Assembly: GCA_007570785.1 (NCBI GenBank)
Contig: ML660213.1
Location: forward strand, 805,181 to 869,180
Reading direction: 5' to 3'
Length of the DNA: 64,000 nucleotides
Origin: Antilocapra americana
Lineage: Eukaryota; Chordata; Mammalia; Artiodactyla; Antilocapridae
Positions within the stretch are counted from its first letter, which is position 1, and each line of letters starts with the position of its first letter. Shown in pieces: positions 1 through 10,568 of this stretch. Under the pieces are notes generated by a model. The model had not been told where the DNA came from, made no database searches, and worked only from the letters and a program-made list of their open reading frames with translations. The translations under genes were made by a program, and so were the position numbers.

Positions 1-536
1 GCATTGTTTACAATAGCCAGGACATGGAAGCAACCTAGATGCCCATCAACTGACGAATGGATAAGAAAGCTGTGGTATATATACACAATGGAATATTACT
101 CAGCATTAAAAAAAAATTCATTTGAAGCAATTCTACTCAGATGGACGAAACTGGAGCCCATTATCCAGAGTGAAGTAAGCCAGAAGCAAAAACAACAATA
201 CAGTATATTAACACATATATATGGAATTTAGAAAGACAGTAATGAGAACCCAACATGGGAGACAACAAAAGGAACTCAGATGTATAGAATAGACTTGTGG
301 ACTTTGTGGATGAGGGTAAGGGTGGGATGATATGGGAGAAGGGCATTGAAGCATGTTAATTGTCATGTGTCTAATCAATCGCCAGCCCAGGATTGATGCT
401 CGGGACTGGTGCAGCGAGATTTCCCGGGGGGGGAGGGAGGAGGGAGGGGGGACCCGGAGGGGAAGCATATGTAAACCCATGGTGATATCATAACAATGTA
501 TGGCTAAAACAATAATTTAAAAAAATAAAAAAAAAA
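1..536 (+). mobile_element. LINE L1 3' end, young ruminant (L1-BT-like) copy, cut by window edge
   Basis: The first ~230 bases encode the C-terminus of L1 ORF2 protein (reads [10 protein letters not shown] then YTMEYYSA, the usual L1 end). A 3' UTR follows with a G-rich tract at 424-463 and an A-rich tail near 520-536. The frame stays open to a stop at about 229-231, so the copy is recent. It matches the L1 at 5521-6070 almost base for base. Its 5' part lies outside the window. Confidence 0.92.
424..463 (+). other. G-rich tract of L1 3' UTR, quadruplex-capable
   Basis: An eight-G run is followed by GGGAGG-type repeats, giving more than four G-runs of three or longer on the L1 sense strand. 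Polypurine tracts with quadruplex potential are a known trait of L1 3' UTRs. Confidence 0.7.
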
Positions 537-977
537 TGCCAGGAAAAGTTCTAGGCATCATAAAGAGTACACGAATGCTAACAGTTATTGTAATTATTAT
601 CGAAATTATGGTGAGATCCTATGAACCATTCCTTTCCCACATAAAGTACACTCTGATGCTTGAGTATTCAGCTACATTTAATTCAGTACTAATACATACC
701 ATTCAAAGTGAAAATGAAGGGAAATCCCTTCCTGACATAGAAAACAGTTTTGATCAGGCTGTAAGTCAGTTAAGATGTCATAAGCTTTCTAGGCTCATCC
801 AAACTAGCCCCTCTCCTGACCTGGCAGACATTCTGACTTAGACAGACAGTGTACGCAGTCAAATTCATTCCCTGTCTTGATTTCATGCAAAATTCTTCTA
901 CATAATCTGGCAACATGGTGTAAGCCACATGGTATGAGCCACATAGAAAAAGCAAAACATTATAAATTGAACCACAC
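537..977. other. No gene; possible ancient L2/MIR tail at its start
   Basis: About 537-600 resembles a decayed L2 or MIR 3' tail (tgccagg...gttctaggca, then TTATTGTAATTATTAT). The rest is unassigned. The open frame at 536-841 begins in the L1 tail and shows no recognisable domain. Confidence 0.35.
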
Positions 978-1189
978 TTTAATTTGCTTAGTCGTTTCCA
1001 ACTCTTTGCGACCCTGTCAACTATATAGCCAGCCAGGTTTCTGTTCATGGGATTCTCGAGGCAAGAATACAGGGGTGGGTTGCCATTTCCTCCTCCAGGG
1101 GATCTCCCTGACCTGGGATCAGACCAGTGTATCTTATGTCTCCTGCATTGGCATGTGGATTCTTTACCACTGAGCCATCTGGGAAGCTC
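978..1189 (-). mobile_element. Bov-tA SINE
   Basis: Reads as the reverse complement of the tRNA-Glu-derived Bov-tA consensus: the BovB-like tail (actctttgcgaccc) comes first and the tRNA head (gagccatctgggaagc) last. Divergence is moderate. Confidence 0.92.
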
Positions 1190-2529
1190 TACTTCAATTC
1201 AGTGAATGTTAATTTATCAGTATGTACTTAACTGTATTGTAATTCTCAAAGGAATTTTTTTCAGGGAAACAAAGAAAAACAAAATAGAACAAAAAACCCC
1301 CACAGAATCTGGATCTCCACCCCACGGTAGAAATGCATTTAACAAGTTTAACAAGTATGATTAAAGTATTACATCTCATACAATGGCTCCTACACACTAT
1401 GTAAATATATATTTTAAAAACCTGACTTAGAAAAATGGAGTGAAATCAAAATTACAATGTAAAAAAGCCAAATGAAGCTAATTGAGATTCTGTGTCATAT
1501 ATGGCATTATACTTCTTGATTTGAATTTGAAAATGACATGGTAATAATATGAAAACATTAGATTTTCATGTAAGTTATTAACCTCATTTTTTTCAGCGTT
1601 CTATCAATCTTGGTTTGCTAAAGGAAAAAATACCAAAAAATTATATGATCACTTGCTTCAATGTATTTTATTTCTCTTATATGTATGGAATATCTGTGCA
1701 TAAAATTTTGCCTTCTCAAAGAGCCTGTCTTTTTCTGTTCTAAACACATATCATATAAATATAATACATAAATAATCTAAATAGGTAAACATTTGTTTAA
1801 CTAAAAGATCTAAAAGCAAATTGCAAGAATCCAGATGGATTTGTACATGCTATTCCCTGCCTATTTTTGATCAAGAAATAGAGAAATGCAAAGCTATCAC
1901 TTCAACCACCCCTTAAAATTCATTATATTGCTTTAAAATCATCACCAAGCGTGTATACTGTTCACACACAAAGCTACTGCTGATTATAGTGAAAGAAGCC
2001 TTTGCACAAGATTATAAAATCAAATCATGTTCTGTGAAATCCTATAGAGCCTTTCTCTAAGTCTGAGTCATAAAATGGCACGTGCATTTGAAGTGGATTT
2101 TACCCATCACCCTAAGTACTCAGTTAGGTCAATGTGTGTGTAATTGTCTCGGCAACTGCAAGACTGCATTCAGGGGAAAACCTGTCAGAGCTGTAATGGG
2201 TAAACAATTTTCAGAAGTGTTCTGAGTTTGCTCTAAAGTAGCACATCATACTTGCTTGCATATTTCATTTTATCTTACACTAAAAATAAACCCATTATGA
2301 AATCATAGGATATTTTCTCCTCATGGTGGTTATGTAGCTGGAGCACTCTAGCACACTTTTGCATAAAATGTTAAAGTTTTATAGTTTTGTTTTTGAATAT
2401 GTCAAAAGTAAAGCACAAGTCTACTTCATAGGAAAGTATTAATATAAATCTATGACATTACAACTATATCATAAATATTACATTTAATTAATTTAAGGGC
2501 TTGAAAAGCCACATATTTAATTAGGCATA
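1190..2529. other. Unassigned AT-rich DNA, no repeat recognised
   Basis: A 1.3 kb stretch without a recognisable transposon or convincing frame. The part from about 2040 to 2340 has more balanced composition and could be unique sequence. No regulatory element can be named from the sequence. Confidence 0.5.
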
Positions 2530-2728
2530 TAGGCTACTCACTCCAGTATTCTTGGCCTTCCCTTGTGGCTCAGCTGGTAAAGAATCCACCTGCAATGCAG
2601 GAGACCTGGATTCAATCTCTGGGTTGGGAAGATTCCCTGGAGAAGGGAAAGGCTACCCACTCCAGGATTCTGGCCTGGAGAATCATGGGGTCACAAAGAG
2701 TTGGACATGACTGAGCGACTTTCACTTT
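2530..2728 (+). mobile_element. Bov-tA SINE with extra 5' SINE segment
   Basis: The tRNA head (cccttgtggctcagctgg) starts near 2556. It is preceded by a short internal Bov-tA segment (ctactcactccagtattctt), the partly dimeric form also seen at 7005 and 29713. It ends in ctgagcgactttcact. Confidence 0.9.
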
Positions 2729-2856
2729 AATTCACATCATCTATTTGGCTAGATCTTACTAGCCACATATTATTGCCTGTCACAGGGATTAGTAACATGG
2801 AAAATGAGTCAATAAAAAATATACAGATTGTCTGTTTAGATCAGTGGGTAGATCAT

Positions 2857-3815
2857 GGATAGACAGAAAAATCAGTAAGAAAACATTAGCCTCAAATGAC
2901 GCATTAGATCAGATGGACTAACAGATACTTATACAACATTCTGTCTGCAACCAGTACAATATACTTACTTTTCAAATGCACATTCTCCAGGATGGATCAC
3001 ATACTAGGCTGAAAAAAACAAATAAACCAAAAAGCCTATAAATTTTTAAAAATGGAAATTATGACAAGCATAACTAATCATCAGGAAAATAAAAAAACAC
3101 ATGAGATACTACCTCACACCTGTCAGAGTGACTGTTATCAAAAGACAACAAATAATAAGTAGTGATGAAGATGTAGACAAAAGAAAAACCTCCTGTACCA
3201 TTGGGGGGAACTTAAATTCGTACAGTCGCTGTAAAAAACACTATGAATGCTCCTCAAAATATGAAAAATAGAAATACCATATGATCTAGCAATTTCACTT
3301 CTGGGTTTATCCAAATAAAGAAAAAACACTAATTCAAAAAGATATATGCACCCACATGTCCATAGCAGCATTATTTACAATAGTCGAGATATGCAAGCAA
3401 ACTAAATGCCCACTGACAAGTGATCTGACACACAGTAAGACTTATGGAATATTACTCCGCCATTACAAAGAATATCATTTTGACATTTGTGAAAACATGG
3501 ACAGATCTGAAAGGTATTATGCTTTGGGAATAAGTCAAACTGAGAAAGACAATAATTGTATTTATTCACTTGTATGTGGAGTCTAAAGATAAAACCAAAA
3601 TAAACTAATAAATAGAACAGAAATAGACTAACAAATACAGAAAACCAACTAATGGGTTGCAGAGAGGAGAGAGGCAGAGGAATACATGAAATAGTTGAAA
3701 GGGATTAGGAGGTACAAACTTCTAGCTATAAAATAAATAAAGCACAAGGATATAATGAACAGCACAGTGAATACTGTCAATAATATCATGTTTAAAAATA
3801 AAAAAAAATAACATA
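2857..3815 (+). mobile_element. Old L1 (L1M-type) with large internal deletion
   Basis: 2857-3020 matches the L1 ORF2 endonuclease region (agacagaaaaatcagtaag, then gcacattctccaggat). Near 3030 the match jumps to the ORF2 C-terminal region and 3' UTR, ending around 3815 after an A-rich stretch. Several kilobases of ORF2 are missing. The frame at 3356-3586 is a remnant of the ORF2 C-terminus and carries no activity. Confidence 0.8.
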
Positions 3816-4294
3816 CAGATTAGCGCACCCAAAGGAAAAATAAGGATACACAATACAAAAGGAATGTTAATATACATAACAAGCTTCGTTGGTTGTAGGT
3901 ATACCAAACTTAAAGGATACTTTACAGTATTAAAAAGTATATATTAAAAAGAGAAACGTTCAAAATAAGGAATCTAGGAATTCATTTCAAAATATTAGAA
4001 AAAATAACAGGAAATTAAAACCAGTTAAAGTGGAAAGTAAACAATTTAAAATAAATCAACTAAAATAGAAAATATACATTAAAAAAATGAACGAAGCGAA
4101 ACCTGATGACTGAAAAACTCTAATAAGGTTAATACATGACTGGCAATAAATATGTCTAAGAAAGTTTTTTTTTTTAATTTTCCGAATGAAAAATGAAAAA
4201 GAAGACACTGCTGGAGAACAGACCTTAGGTTATAAGAGGATATTGTGAAACAAAGACCGCCCATGAATTTGAAATCCTATATGACAGAAGAAAT
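3816..4294. other. A-rich unassigned DNA
   Basis: Purine-rich, with no recognised repeat or gene. It may be decayed L1 flank. Confidence 0.4.
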
Positions 4295-4307
4295 ATCTAC
4301 AAAGACT

Positions 4308-4427
4308 GTACTGTTCGCTCAGTCATATCCAACTCTCTGCGGCCCCAGGAACTGAAGCCCACCAGGCTCCCCGTCCATGGAATTTTCCAGGCAAGAATAC
4401 CGGAGTGGGTTGCCATTTCCTTCTCCA
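4308..4427 (-). mobile_element. 5'-truncated Bov-A/Bov-tA SINE with perfect target-site duplication
   Basis: Only the tail half of the SINE is present, without the tRNA head. The 13 bp direct repeats ATCTACAAAGACT at 4295-4307 and 4428-4440 are identical. This marks a 5'-truncated insertion copied by LINE machinery. Confidence 0.95.
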
Positions 4428-4440
4428 ATCTACAAAGACT

Positions 4441-4850
4441 AGAGTTACTAAAACATAAAGAAATAGTGTGAAGAATGCCATATCAAAGAATATCCTATAT
4501 CAATGAATAATTTTCTTCTAGAAATTGAGGTCAGTCCTTCTCTCTTCCTACAAAGAAACCTTCAGACCTAGATAGCTACACAGGTAAATGATTCTAGAAG
4601 TTTAAAGAGCAATACTAATATTGCAAACATTTATCAGGGAATTAAACATCAGGCTCACTTCACAACTCTTTTTGTTAAATCAACAAAACTTTGATATAAA
4701 AACCTGACAAGGATGTTCCAACAAAGAAAATTTTCAAACTGATATCTTTCATGAACATGGATGGTACATCCTAAATGAAATTCAGTAAAATGGATGGAGT
4801 GATACGAGAAAAAAAAATATAGTACATTGAAATCATGTTGGGTTTTCCCT
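4441..4850. other. Unassigned AT-rich DNA
   Basis: No repeat, RNA gene or supported frame seen. Confidence 0.4.
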
Positions 4851-4876
4851 GTGTGTGTGTGTGTGTGTGTGTGTGT
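4851..4876 (+). repeat. (GT)13 microsatellite
   Basis: Thirteen uninterrupted GT units abut the tail side of a minus-strand Bov-tA, where tail-derived dinucleotide runs often arise. Confidence 0.97.
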
Positions 4877-5073
4877 TAGTCATTCAGTTGTGTCAGACTC
4901 TTGTGATAAAATGTACAGTAGCTCACTAGGCTACTCTACCCAAGGAATTCTGCAGGCAAAAACTGGAGTGGTTTGTCATTCCCTTCCTAGGGGATCTTCC
5001 TGACCCAGGGATCGAACTCAAGTCTCTTGATTTACAGGCAGATTCTTTACCAATTAAGCTACCAGGAAACCTA
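4877..5073 (-). mobile_element. Bov-tA SINE, fairly diverged
   Basis: Reverse-complement Bov-tA running from the tail (gtgtcagactcttgtga) to the head (accaattaagctaccagg), with many substitutions. Confidence 0.88.
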
Positions 5074-5348
5074 GGTTTGACTCTTGGAATTAAATTTTAG
5101 TTATCATTAAAGATTAACTGTGATTCATCATAGTTACAGGAACAAGTAGAAAAATAAAGCAATCATCACAATACATGTAAAAAAAAGTTGCTAAAATTTA
5201 ACACAGATTCCTTAGGATAAATTTTGAAGCAAAATAAGACTAGAAACATACTTGATCTAATTAAGGGTATCCACCTTAATTATACAATGGAAGTGACAAA
5301 TAGATTCAAGGGATTAGATCTGATAGAGTGCCTGAAGAACTACGGATG

Positions 5349-6074
5349 TCTTACACTGTTGGTGGGAATGCAAACTAGTACAGCCACTATGGAAAACAGT
5401 GTGGAGGTTCCTTAAAAAGCTGCAAATAGTCCTGCCATATGACCCAGCAATCCCACTGTTGGGCATATACACCGAGGAAACCAGAATTGAAAGAGCCACA
5501 TGTACCCCATTGTTCATCGCTGCATTGTTTACAATAGCCAGGACATGGAAGCAACCTAGATGCCCATCAACTGACGAATGGATAAGAAGGTGTGGTACAT
5601 ATACACAATGGAATATTACTCAGCATTAAAAAAAAAATTCATTTGAAGCAGTTCTACTCAGATGGACGAAACTGGAGCCCATTATCCAGAGTGAAGTAAG
5701 CCAGAAGCAAAAACAATACAGTATATTAACGCATATATATGGAATTTAGAAAGACGGTAACGAGAACCCAACATGTGAGACAGCAAAAGGAATGCAGATG
5801 TATAGAATAGACTCGTGGACTCTGTGGATGAGGGTAAGGGTGGGATGATATGGGAGAATGGCATTGAAACATGTTAATTATCATATGTCTAATCAATCGC
5901 CAGCCCAGGATTGATACTCGGGGCTGGTTCATCGAGATTTCCCGGGGCGGGGGGAGGGAGGAGGGAGGGAGGAGGGAGGGAGAAGGGAGGGGGGTTCTGG
6001 AGGGGGAGCATATGTAAACCCATGGTGATATCATGGCATTGTATGGCAAAAACAATAAATAAATAAATAAATAA
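5349..6074 (+). mobile_element. Young L1 3' end nested in BovB
   Basis: Begins in the ORF2 C-terminal region (tggtgggaatgcaaactag) and runs through a GC-rich 3' UTR to an AAAT-repeat tail. Target-site duplications AAGAACTACGGATG (5335-5348) and AAGAACTATGGATG (6075-6088) differ at one base. BovB resumes directly after the second. The ORF2 C-terminus is readable at 5399-5629 ([17 protein letters not shown]) with a late frameshift. Confidence 0.95.
5944..6012 (+). other. Expanded G/GA-rich tract in L1 3' UTR
   Basis: Repeated GGGAGGAGGGAG units, longer than the equivalent tract at 424-463 and on the L1 sense strand. It is quadruplex-capable and has expanded relative to the related copy. Confidence 0.7.
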
Positions 6075-8264
6075 AAGAACTATGGATGGAGGTTCGAGAC
6101 ACTGTATAGGAGGCAGAGATAAAAACCATTCCCAAGAAAGAGAAATACAAAAAGGCAAAATGACTGTCTGAGAATGCCTTACAAATAGCTAAGAAAAGAA
6201 GAGAAGTGAAAGGCAAAGGAGACAAGGAAAGATATACTCATCTGAATGCAGAGTTCTAAAGAATAGCAAGGAGAGATAAGAAAGCCTTCTGAAGTGAACA
6301 ATGCAAAGAGATAGAGGAAAACAATATAATGGGAAAGACTAGAGACCTCTTGAAGAAAATTAGAGATACCAAGGTAACATTTTGTGCAAAGATGGGGTCA
6401 ATGAAGGACAGAAATGGTATGGACCTAACAGAAGCAGAAGATATTAAGAAGAGGTGGCAAAAATACACAGAAGAACTGTACAAAAGAGATATGAATGACC
6501 CAGATAAGCATGATGGTGTGATCACTCACCTAGAGCCAGACATCCTGGAGTGTGAAGTCAAGTGAACCTTAGGAAGCACCACTATGAACAAAGCTAGAGG
6601 ACGTGATGGAATTCCAACTGATCTATTTCAAATCCTAAAAGATGATGCTGTAAAACTGCTGCACTCAATATGACAACAAATTTGGAAAACTCAGCAGTGG
6701 CCACAGCACTGGAAAATGTCAGTTTTCATTCCAATCCTAAAGAAGAGCAATGCCAAAGAATGTTCAAACTACCTCACAATTGCACTCATCTCACACACTA
6801 GCAAAGTAATGCTCAAAATTGTCCAACAGAGGTTTCAACAGTACATGAACCGAGAACTTCCAGATGGTCAAGCTGGACTTAGAAAAGGCAGAGGAACCAG
6901 AGATCAAATTGCCAACATCCATTGGATCAAGGAAAAAGCAAGAGAATTCCAGAAAAACATCTATTTCTGCTTCATTGATTATATTAAAGCTTTTGATTGT
7001 GTTGGGAGGATCCGCTGGAGAAAGGATAGGCTTCCCACTCCAGTATTCTTGGGTTTCCCCTGTGGCACAGCTGGTAAAGAATCTACCTGCAATGTGGGAG
7101 ACTTGAGTTCAATCTCTATGTTGAGAAGATCCCCTGGAGAAGGGACAGGTTAGCCATTCCAGTATTCTGGCCTGGAGAATTCCATGGTGGTCCCAAAGAG
7201 TCCTACATGGCTGAGAGACTTTCACTTTCACTTTGACTGTGTGGATCACAACAGACTGTGGAAGATTCTTAAAGAGATGGAATGCCAGACTACCTTACCT
7301 GCCTCCTGAGAAATCTGTATGCAGGTCAAGAAGCAACAGTTAGAACCAGATATGAAACAAAAAACTGGGTCAATATTGGGAGAGGAGTACATCAAGGCTG
7401 TATACTGTCACTCTGCTTATTCTGCAGAGTATATCATGTGAAATGCTGGGCTGGATGAAGCACAAGCTGGAATCAAGATTGCTGGGAGAAATATCAATAA
7501 ACTCAGATATGCAGATGATACCACCCTTATGGCAGAAAGCAAAGAGGAACTAAAGAATGTCTTGATGAAGGTGAAAGAGGAGAGTGAAAAAGCTGGATTA
7601 AAACTCAACATTCAGAAAACTAAGATCGTGGCATCCGGTCCCATCACCGCATGGCAAATAGATGAGGAAACAATGAAAACAGTAACAGACTTTATTTTCT
7701 TAGGCTCCAAAATCACTGCAGATGGTGACTGCAACAATGAAATTAAAGACACTTGCTCCTTGGAAGAAAAGCTATGAGAAATTTAGACAGTGTATTAAAA
7801 AGCAGAGACATCACTTTGCCAACAAATTCTGGATACTCAAAGCTATGACTTTTCCAGTAGTCATGTATGGATGTGAGAGCTGGACTATAAAGAAGTCTGA
7901 ATGCTAACAAATGGATGTTTTTGAGCTGTGGTGTTGGAGAAGAATCTTGAAAATCCCTTGGACATCAAGGAGATCCAACCAGTCAATCCCAAAAGGAATC
8001 AATATTGATTCATTGGAATGACTGATGGTGAAACTGAAGCTCCAATACTTTGGCCACCTGATGCGAACAGCCAACTTATTAGAAAAGACCATGATTCTGG
8101 GAAACACTGAAGAATGGAGGACAAGGCGATTACAGAGGACAAGAAGGTTGGATGGCATCACCAACTCAGTGGACATGAGTTTGAGCAAGCTCTGGGAATT
8201 AGTAAAAGGAAGGAAGCCTGGTGTGCTGCAGTTCATGGGATCACAAAGAGTGAGACACGACTGA
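6075..8264 (+). pseudogene. BovB reverse-transcriptase ORF remnant
   Basis: Decayed coding part of the BovB above. RT motif A is readable as FCFIDYIKAFD (about 6967-7000) with its aspartates, but a Bov-tA interrupts the frame just after it. Motif C survives as RYADD (about 7505-7519). The C-terminal region is readable in pieces at 7529-7777, 7722-7907 (VMYGCESWTIKK) and 8025-8264 (LQYFGHLMR). Frameshifts and stops separate the pieces, so no functional enzyme can be made. In an intact BovB the protein nicks target DNA and copies its own RNA, and it is thought to mobilise Bov-tA SINEs. Confidence 0.9.
7005..7230 (+). mobile_element. Bov-tA SINE inserted in the BovB RT region
   Basis: Partly dimeric Bov-tA (extra ccactccagtattcttgg before the head). 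It is flanked by imperfect repeats of the target, ttttgattgtgttg near 6991-7004 and ctttgactgtgtgg near 7231-7244. Its tail ends in repeated ttcact. Confidence 0.92.
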
Positions 8265-8299
8265 GCGACTGAACGACTGAACAACAATGACAATAGCAA

Positions 8300-9129
8300 C
8301 CAAATACTGTACCTGGAAATGTTTAATGTTTTACCAGAAGAACAAAGATGTCTATTATCACACTTTAAATGCAGTATCATAGTGGAGCTCCTCATTAGTG
8401 CAAAAATGCAGGTAAATAAAATTAGTAAAAGATACAAGTATCAGAAAAAAAATTAAATTGTCATTATTTGCAGGTGACTTAATAGTGTACATAAACAATC
8501 AAAAGTAAACTACTTATATGACTTATAACTAAATTGATCCCAATACATAGATAGATAAATATGATATATTTAATCTACCAGGACCACTTCAAAAGTGAAT
8601 ATTAAAATATTAAATTTATAGTAGCACTAAAACTCAAAATTTAAGGTCAAATCATGTAAAAACATATATAAGTTCTTTGTACTAAAATAATAAATATAAT
8701 TAGTAGAATTTAAGAGGAGCTAAAGAGGTGGAGCTATGTATTATGTTTGTAGGTTTGAATGATCAGTTCCCAAATGCAGCTTTAGTCAAAATAATTCCAA
8801 CAATCATTTCAGAATAATTATTCAAAAAAAGATAATTTCTAGAGTACACAGGGCAAGGATAGCTAAGATAATGTCAAAGAAGAAGGGAAAAGATTGTATA
8901 TTACTCTCTCCTCGAAGGCTATGGTTTTTTTATAAACAATTTAGAAAATGTAGTTTGATTGCAAGCATAGATACACAGAACAAAGGAATAAGTATAGAAC
9001 CACGTATACACTGACAACTGATTTTGATAAAAGGTGCCCACCAGACCATTGGCAAGTTGATCATCAGTAACTATATACCTAGGGCTACTGGATATAAGTA
9101 TCTTCTCTAACTTTGACTCCTCTGCTTCA
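8300..9129 (+). mobile_element. Old L1 (L1M-type), ORF2 part, first block
   Basis: About 8440-8510 reads as a decayed L1 RT motif C region (ttgtcattatttgcaggtga, FADD-type motif mutated to FAGD). 8980-9050 matches a later ORF2 segment (gaccattggc, tgattttgataaaagg). The copy appears to continue at 10011-10085, 10405-10568 and 11453-12375 between later insertions. Confidence 0.6.
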
Positions 9130-9137
9130 AATCATGT

Positions 9138-9360
9138 GCTTCCCAGGTGATGTGCGTGGTAAAGAATCTGCTTGTAAATGCAAGAGACACAAGAGATGTG
9201 GGCTCAATTCTGGGTCAGGAAGATCCCCTGGAGTAGGAAATGGCAACCCACTTAGAATTCTTGCCTGGAGAATTCCATGTACAGAGGAGCCTGCCGGGCT
9301 ATGGTACCAATGGGTCCAAAAAGTCAGACACAACTGAATGAGAATGAATTAAACATAAAG
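9138..9360 (+). mobile_element. Bov-tA SINE
   Basis: The head starts at cttcccaggtgatgtgcg and the tail ends near aagtcagacacaactgaatg. A short extra copy of the tail (cgcaaagagtcagacatgac) follows at 9380-9410, just before BovB sequence. Confidence 0.88.
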
Positions 9361-9418
9361 AGCAGGACACATAAAGAGTTCGCAAAGAGTCAGACATGAC
9401 TGAATGACAATATATTTA

Positions 9419-9892
9419 AGACAGCATATTAAAAAGCAGAGATATCACTTTGCTGACAAAGGTCCAAATAATCAAAGCTATGGTTTTTCCAGTAGTCATG
9501 GACAGATGTGAGAGTTGGACCATTAAGAAGGTTAAGTGCTGAAAAATCGATGCCTTTGAACTGTGGTGTTGGAGAAGACTCTTGAGAGTGCTGTGGACAG
9601 CAAGGAGAGCATACCAGTCAATCCTAAAGGAAATCAACTCTGAATATACATTGGAAAGATAGATACTGAAGCTGAAGCCACTTGACGCAAACAGCCAACT
9701 CTTTGGAAAAGACTCTGATGCTGGGAAAGAGTGAAGGCAAAAGTAGAAGGGGGTGGCAGAAGATGAAATTGTTAGATAGTATCCCTGACTCAAAGGATAT
9801 GAATCTGAGCAAACTTTGGAAAATAGTGAAGGACAGGGAAGTCTGCAGTATATGGGGTCATAAAGAGTTGTACATGACTTTAGCGATTGAAA
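9419..9892 (+). mobile_element. BovB LINE 3' fragment
   Basis: Matches the last ~480 bp of BovB, from agcatattaaaaagcagaga to the terminal tail. The C-terminal RT frame is visible but broken (GVGEDS-type segment, then SLWKRL). The 162-codon minus-strand frame here is an antisense shadow. Confidence 0.9.
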
Positions 9893-9910
9893 AACAACTT
9901 CCAATCATAT

Positions 9911-10010
9911 CCATTTCCTTCTCCAGGGGTCTTCGTGACCCAGAGATTGAACCTGGATCCCTACATTCCAGGCAGATTCTTCACCATCTGAGCCACCAAG
10001 GAAGCCCTTA
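9911..10010 (-). mobile_element. Bov-tA SINE head fragment
   Basis: Contains only the tRNA-head half in reverse complement (ending gagccaccaaggaagccc). It is flanked by AATCATAT at 9903-9910 and 10011-10018. Confidence 0.85.
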
Positions 10011-10085
10011 AATCATATACAAAAATCAATTACAAGTAGATTCTAAATATAAAAGTTTAAGGAAAATGACTTAAGCCATTACAAC
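10011..10085 (+). mobile_element. Old L1, second block
   Basis: tcatatacaaaaatcaatta followed by a decayed lysine/asparagine-rich ORF2 stretch, the L1 position expected just after the block ending at 9129. Confidence 0.5.
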
Positions 10086-10400
10086 AAGGGATGCCAAACT
10101 ATGATCTATAGGCCAAACCCAGCTTACAACATCTGTTTGTATGGCCTATGAGCTAACAATGAATTTTATTTTATTTTTTAAATAGGAAACAAAACCCACA
10201 AAAGTTTTTCTGATATGAAAAAATTACATAAAATTCAAGTTTTAGTTTTTATAAACACTTCTTGGAACATACTCCTACCCATTAGTTAAAGTATTGTTTA
10301 TGGCTGATGTTGTGCTATAACAGTAATGGTGAGAAGGTGATAGAAAGATCATTTAACCTGCAAAGCCAAAAATATTTTCTCCCTTAATCTCTAAGGAAAG
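10086..10400 (+). mobile_element. hAT-type DNA transposon (MER/Charlie-like, non-autonomous)
   Basis: Matches an old mammalian MER element at several points: gatgccaaactatgatctat, tatggcctatgagctaacaa, cccattagttaaagtattgt and ttaacctgcaaagccaaaaa. Ends are degraded, so terminal inverted repeats and the 8 bp duplication cannot be confirmed. The exact subfamily name is uncertain. Confidence 0.7.
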
Positions 10401-10404
10401 TCTT

Positions 10405-10568
10405 CATCAACCTTGACATTAGAGGATACACTGTATGAAAATATGTATTAGCTTTGTGCTGAGGAAATTTTCCTAAACATGAAATAGGAAGCACTAACCA
10501 AAAAGAAAGAAAAAAGAAAAGATAAACAACTCAGTCCATGTTAAATTAAAAATTTCTGTTAATCAAAG
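10405..10568 (+). mobile_element. Old L1, third block
   Basis: The segment ttaaattaaaaatttctgtt near 10538-10560 matches the conserved L1 ORF2 stretch that precedes the C-terminal domain, in order with neighbouring blocks. Confidence 0.5.

Larger units (their letters stand above)
5284..8290 (+). mobile_element. BovB (RTE) LINE, 5'-truncated, split by an L1 and a Bov-tA
   Basis: BovB sequence occupies 5284-5348, 6075-7004 and 7231-8290, about 2.1 kb once insertions are removed, against about 3.2 kb for a full element. The endonuclease end is missing. It ends in the typical BovB tail (cacgactgagcgactgaac). Breaks fall exactly at the nested L1 (5349-6074) and SINE (7005-7230). Confidence 0.95.
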
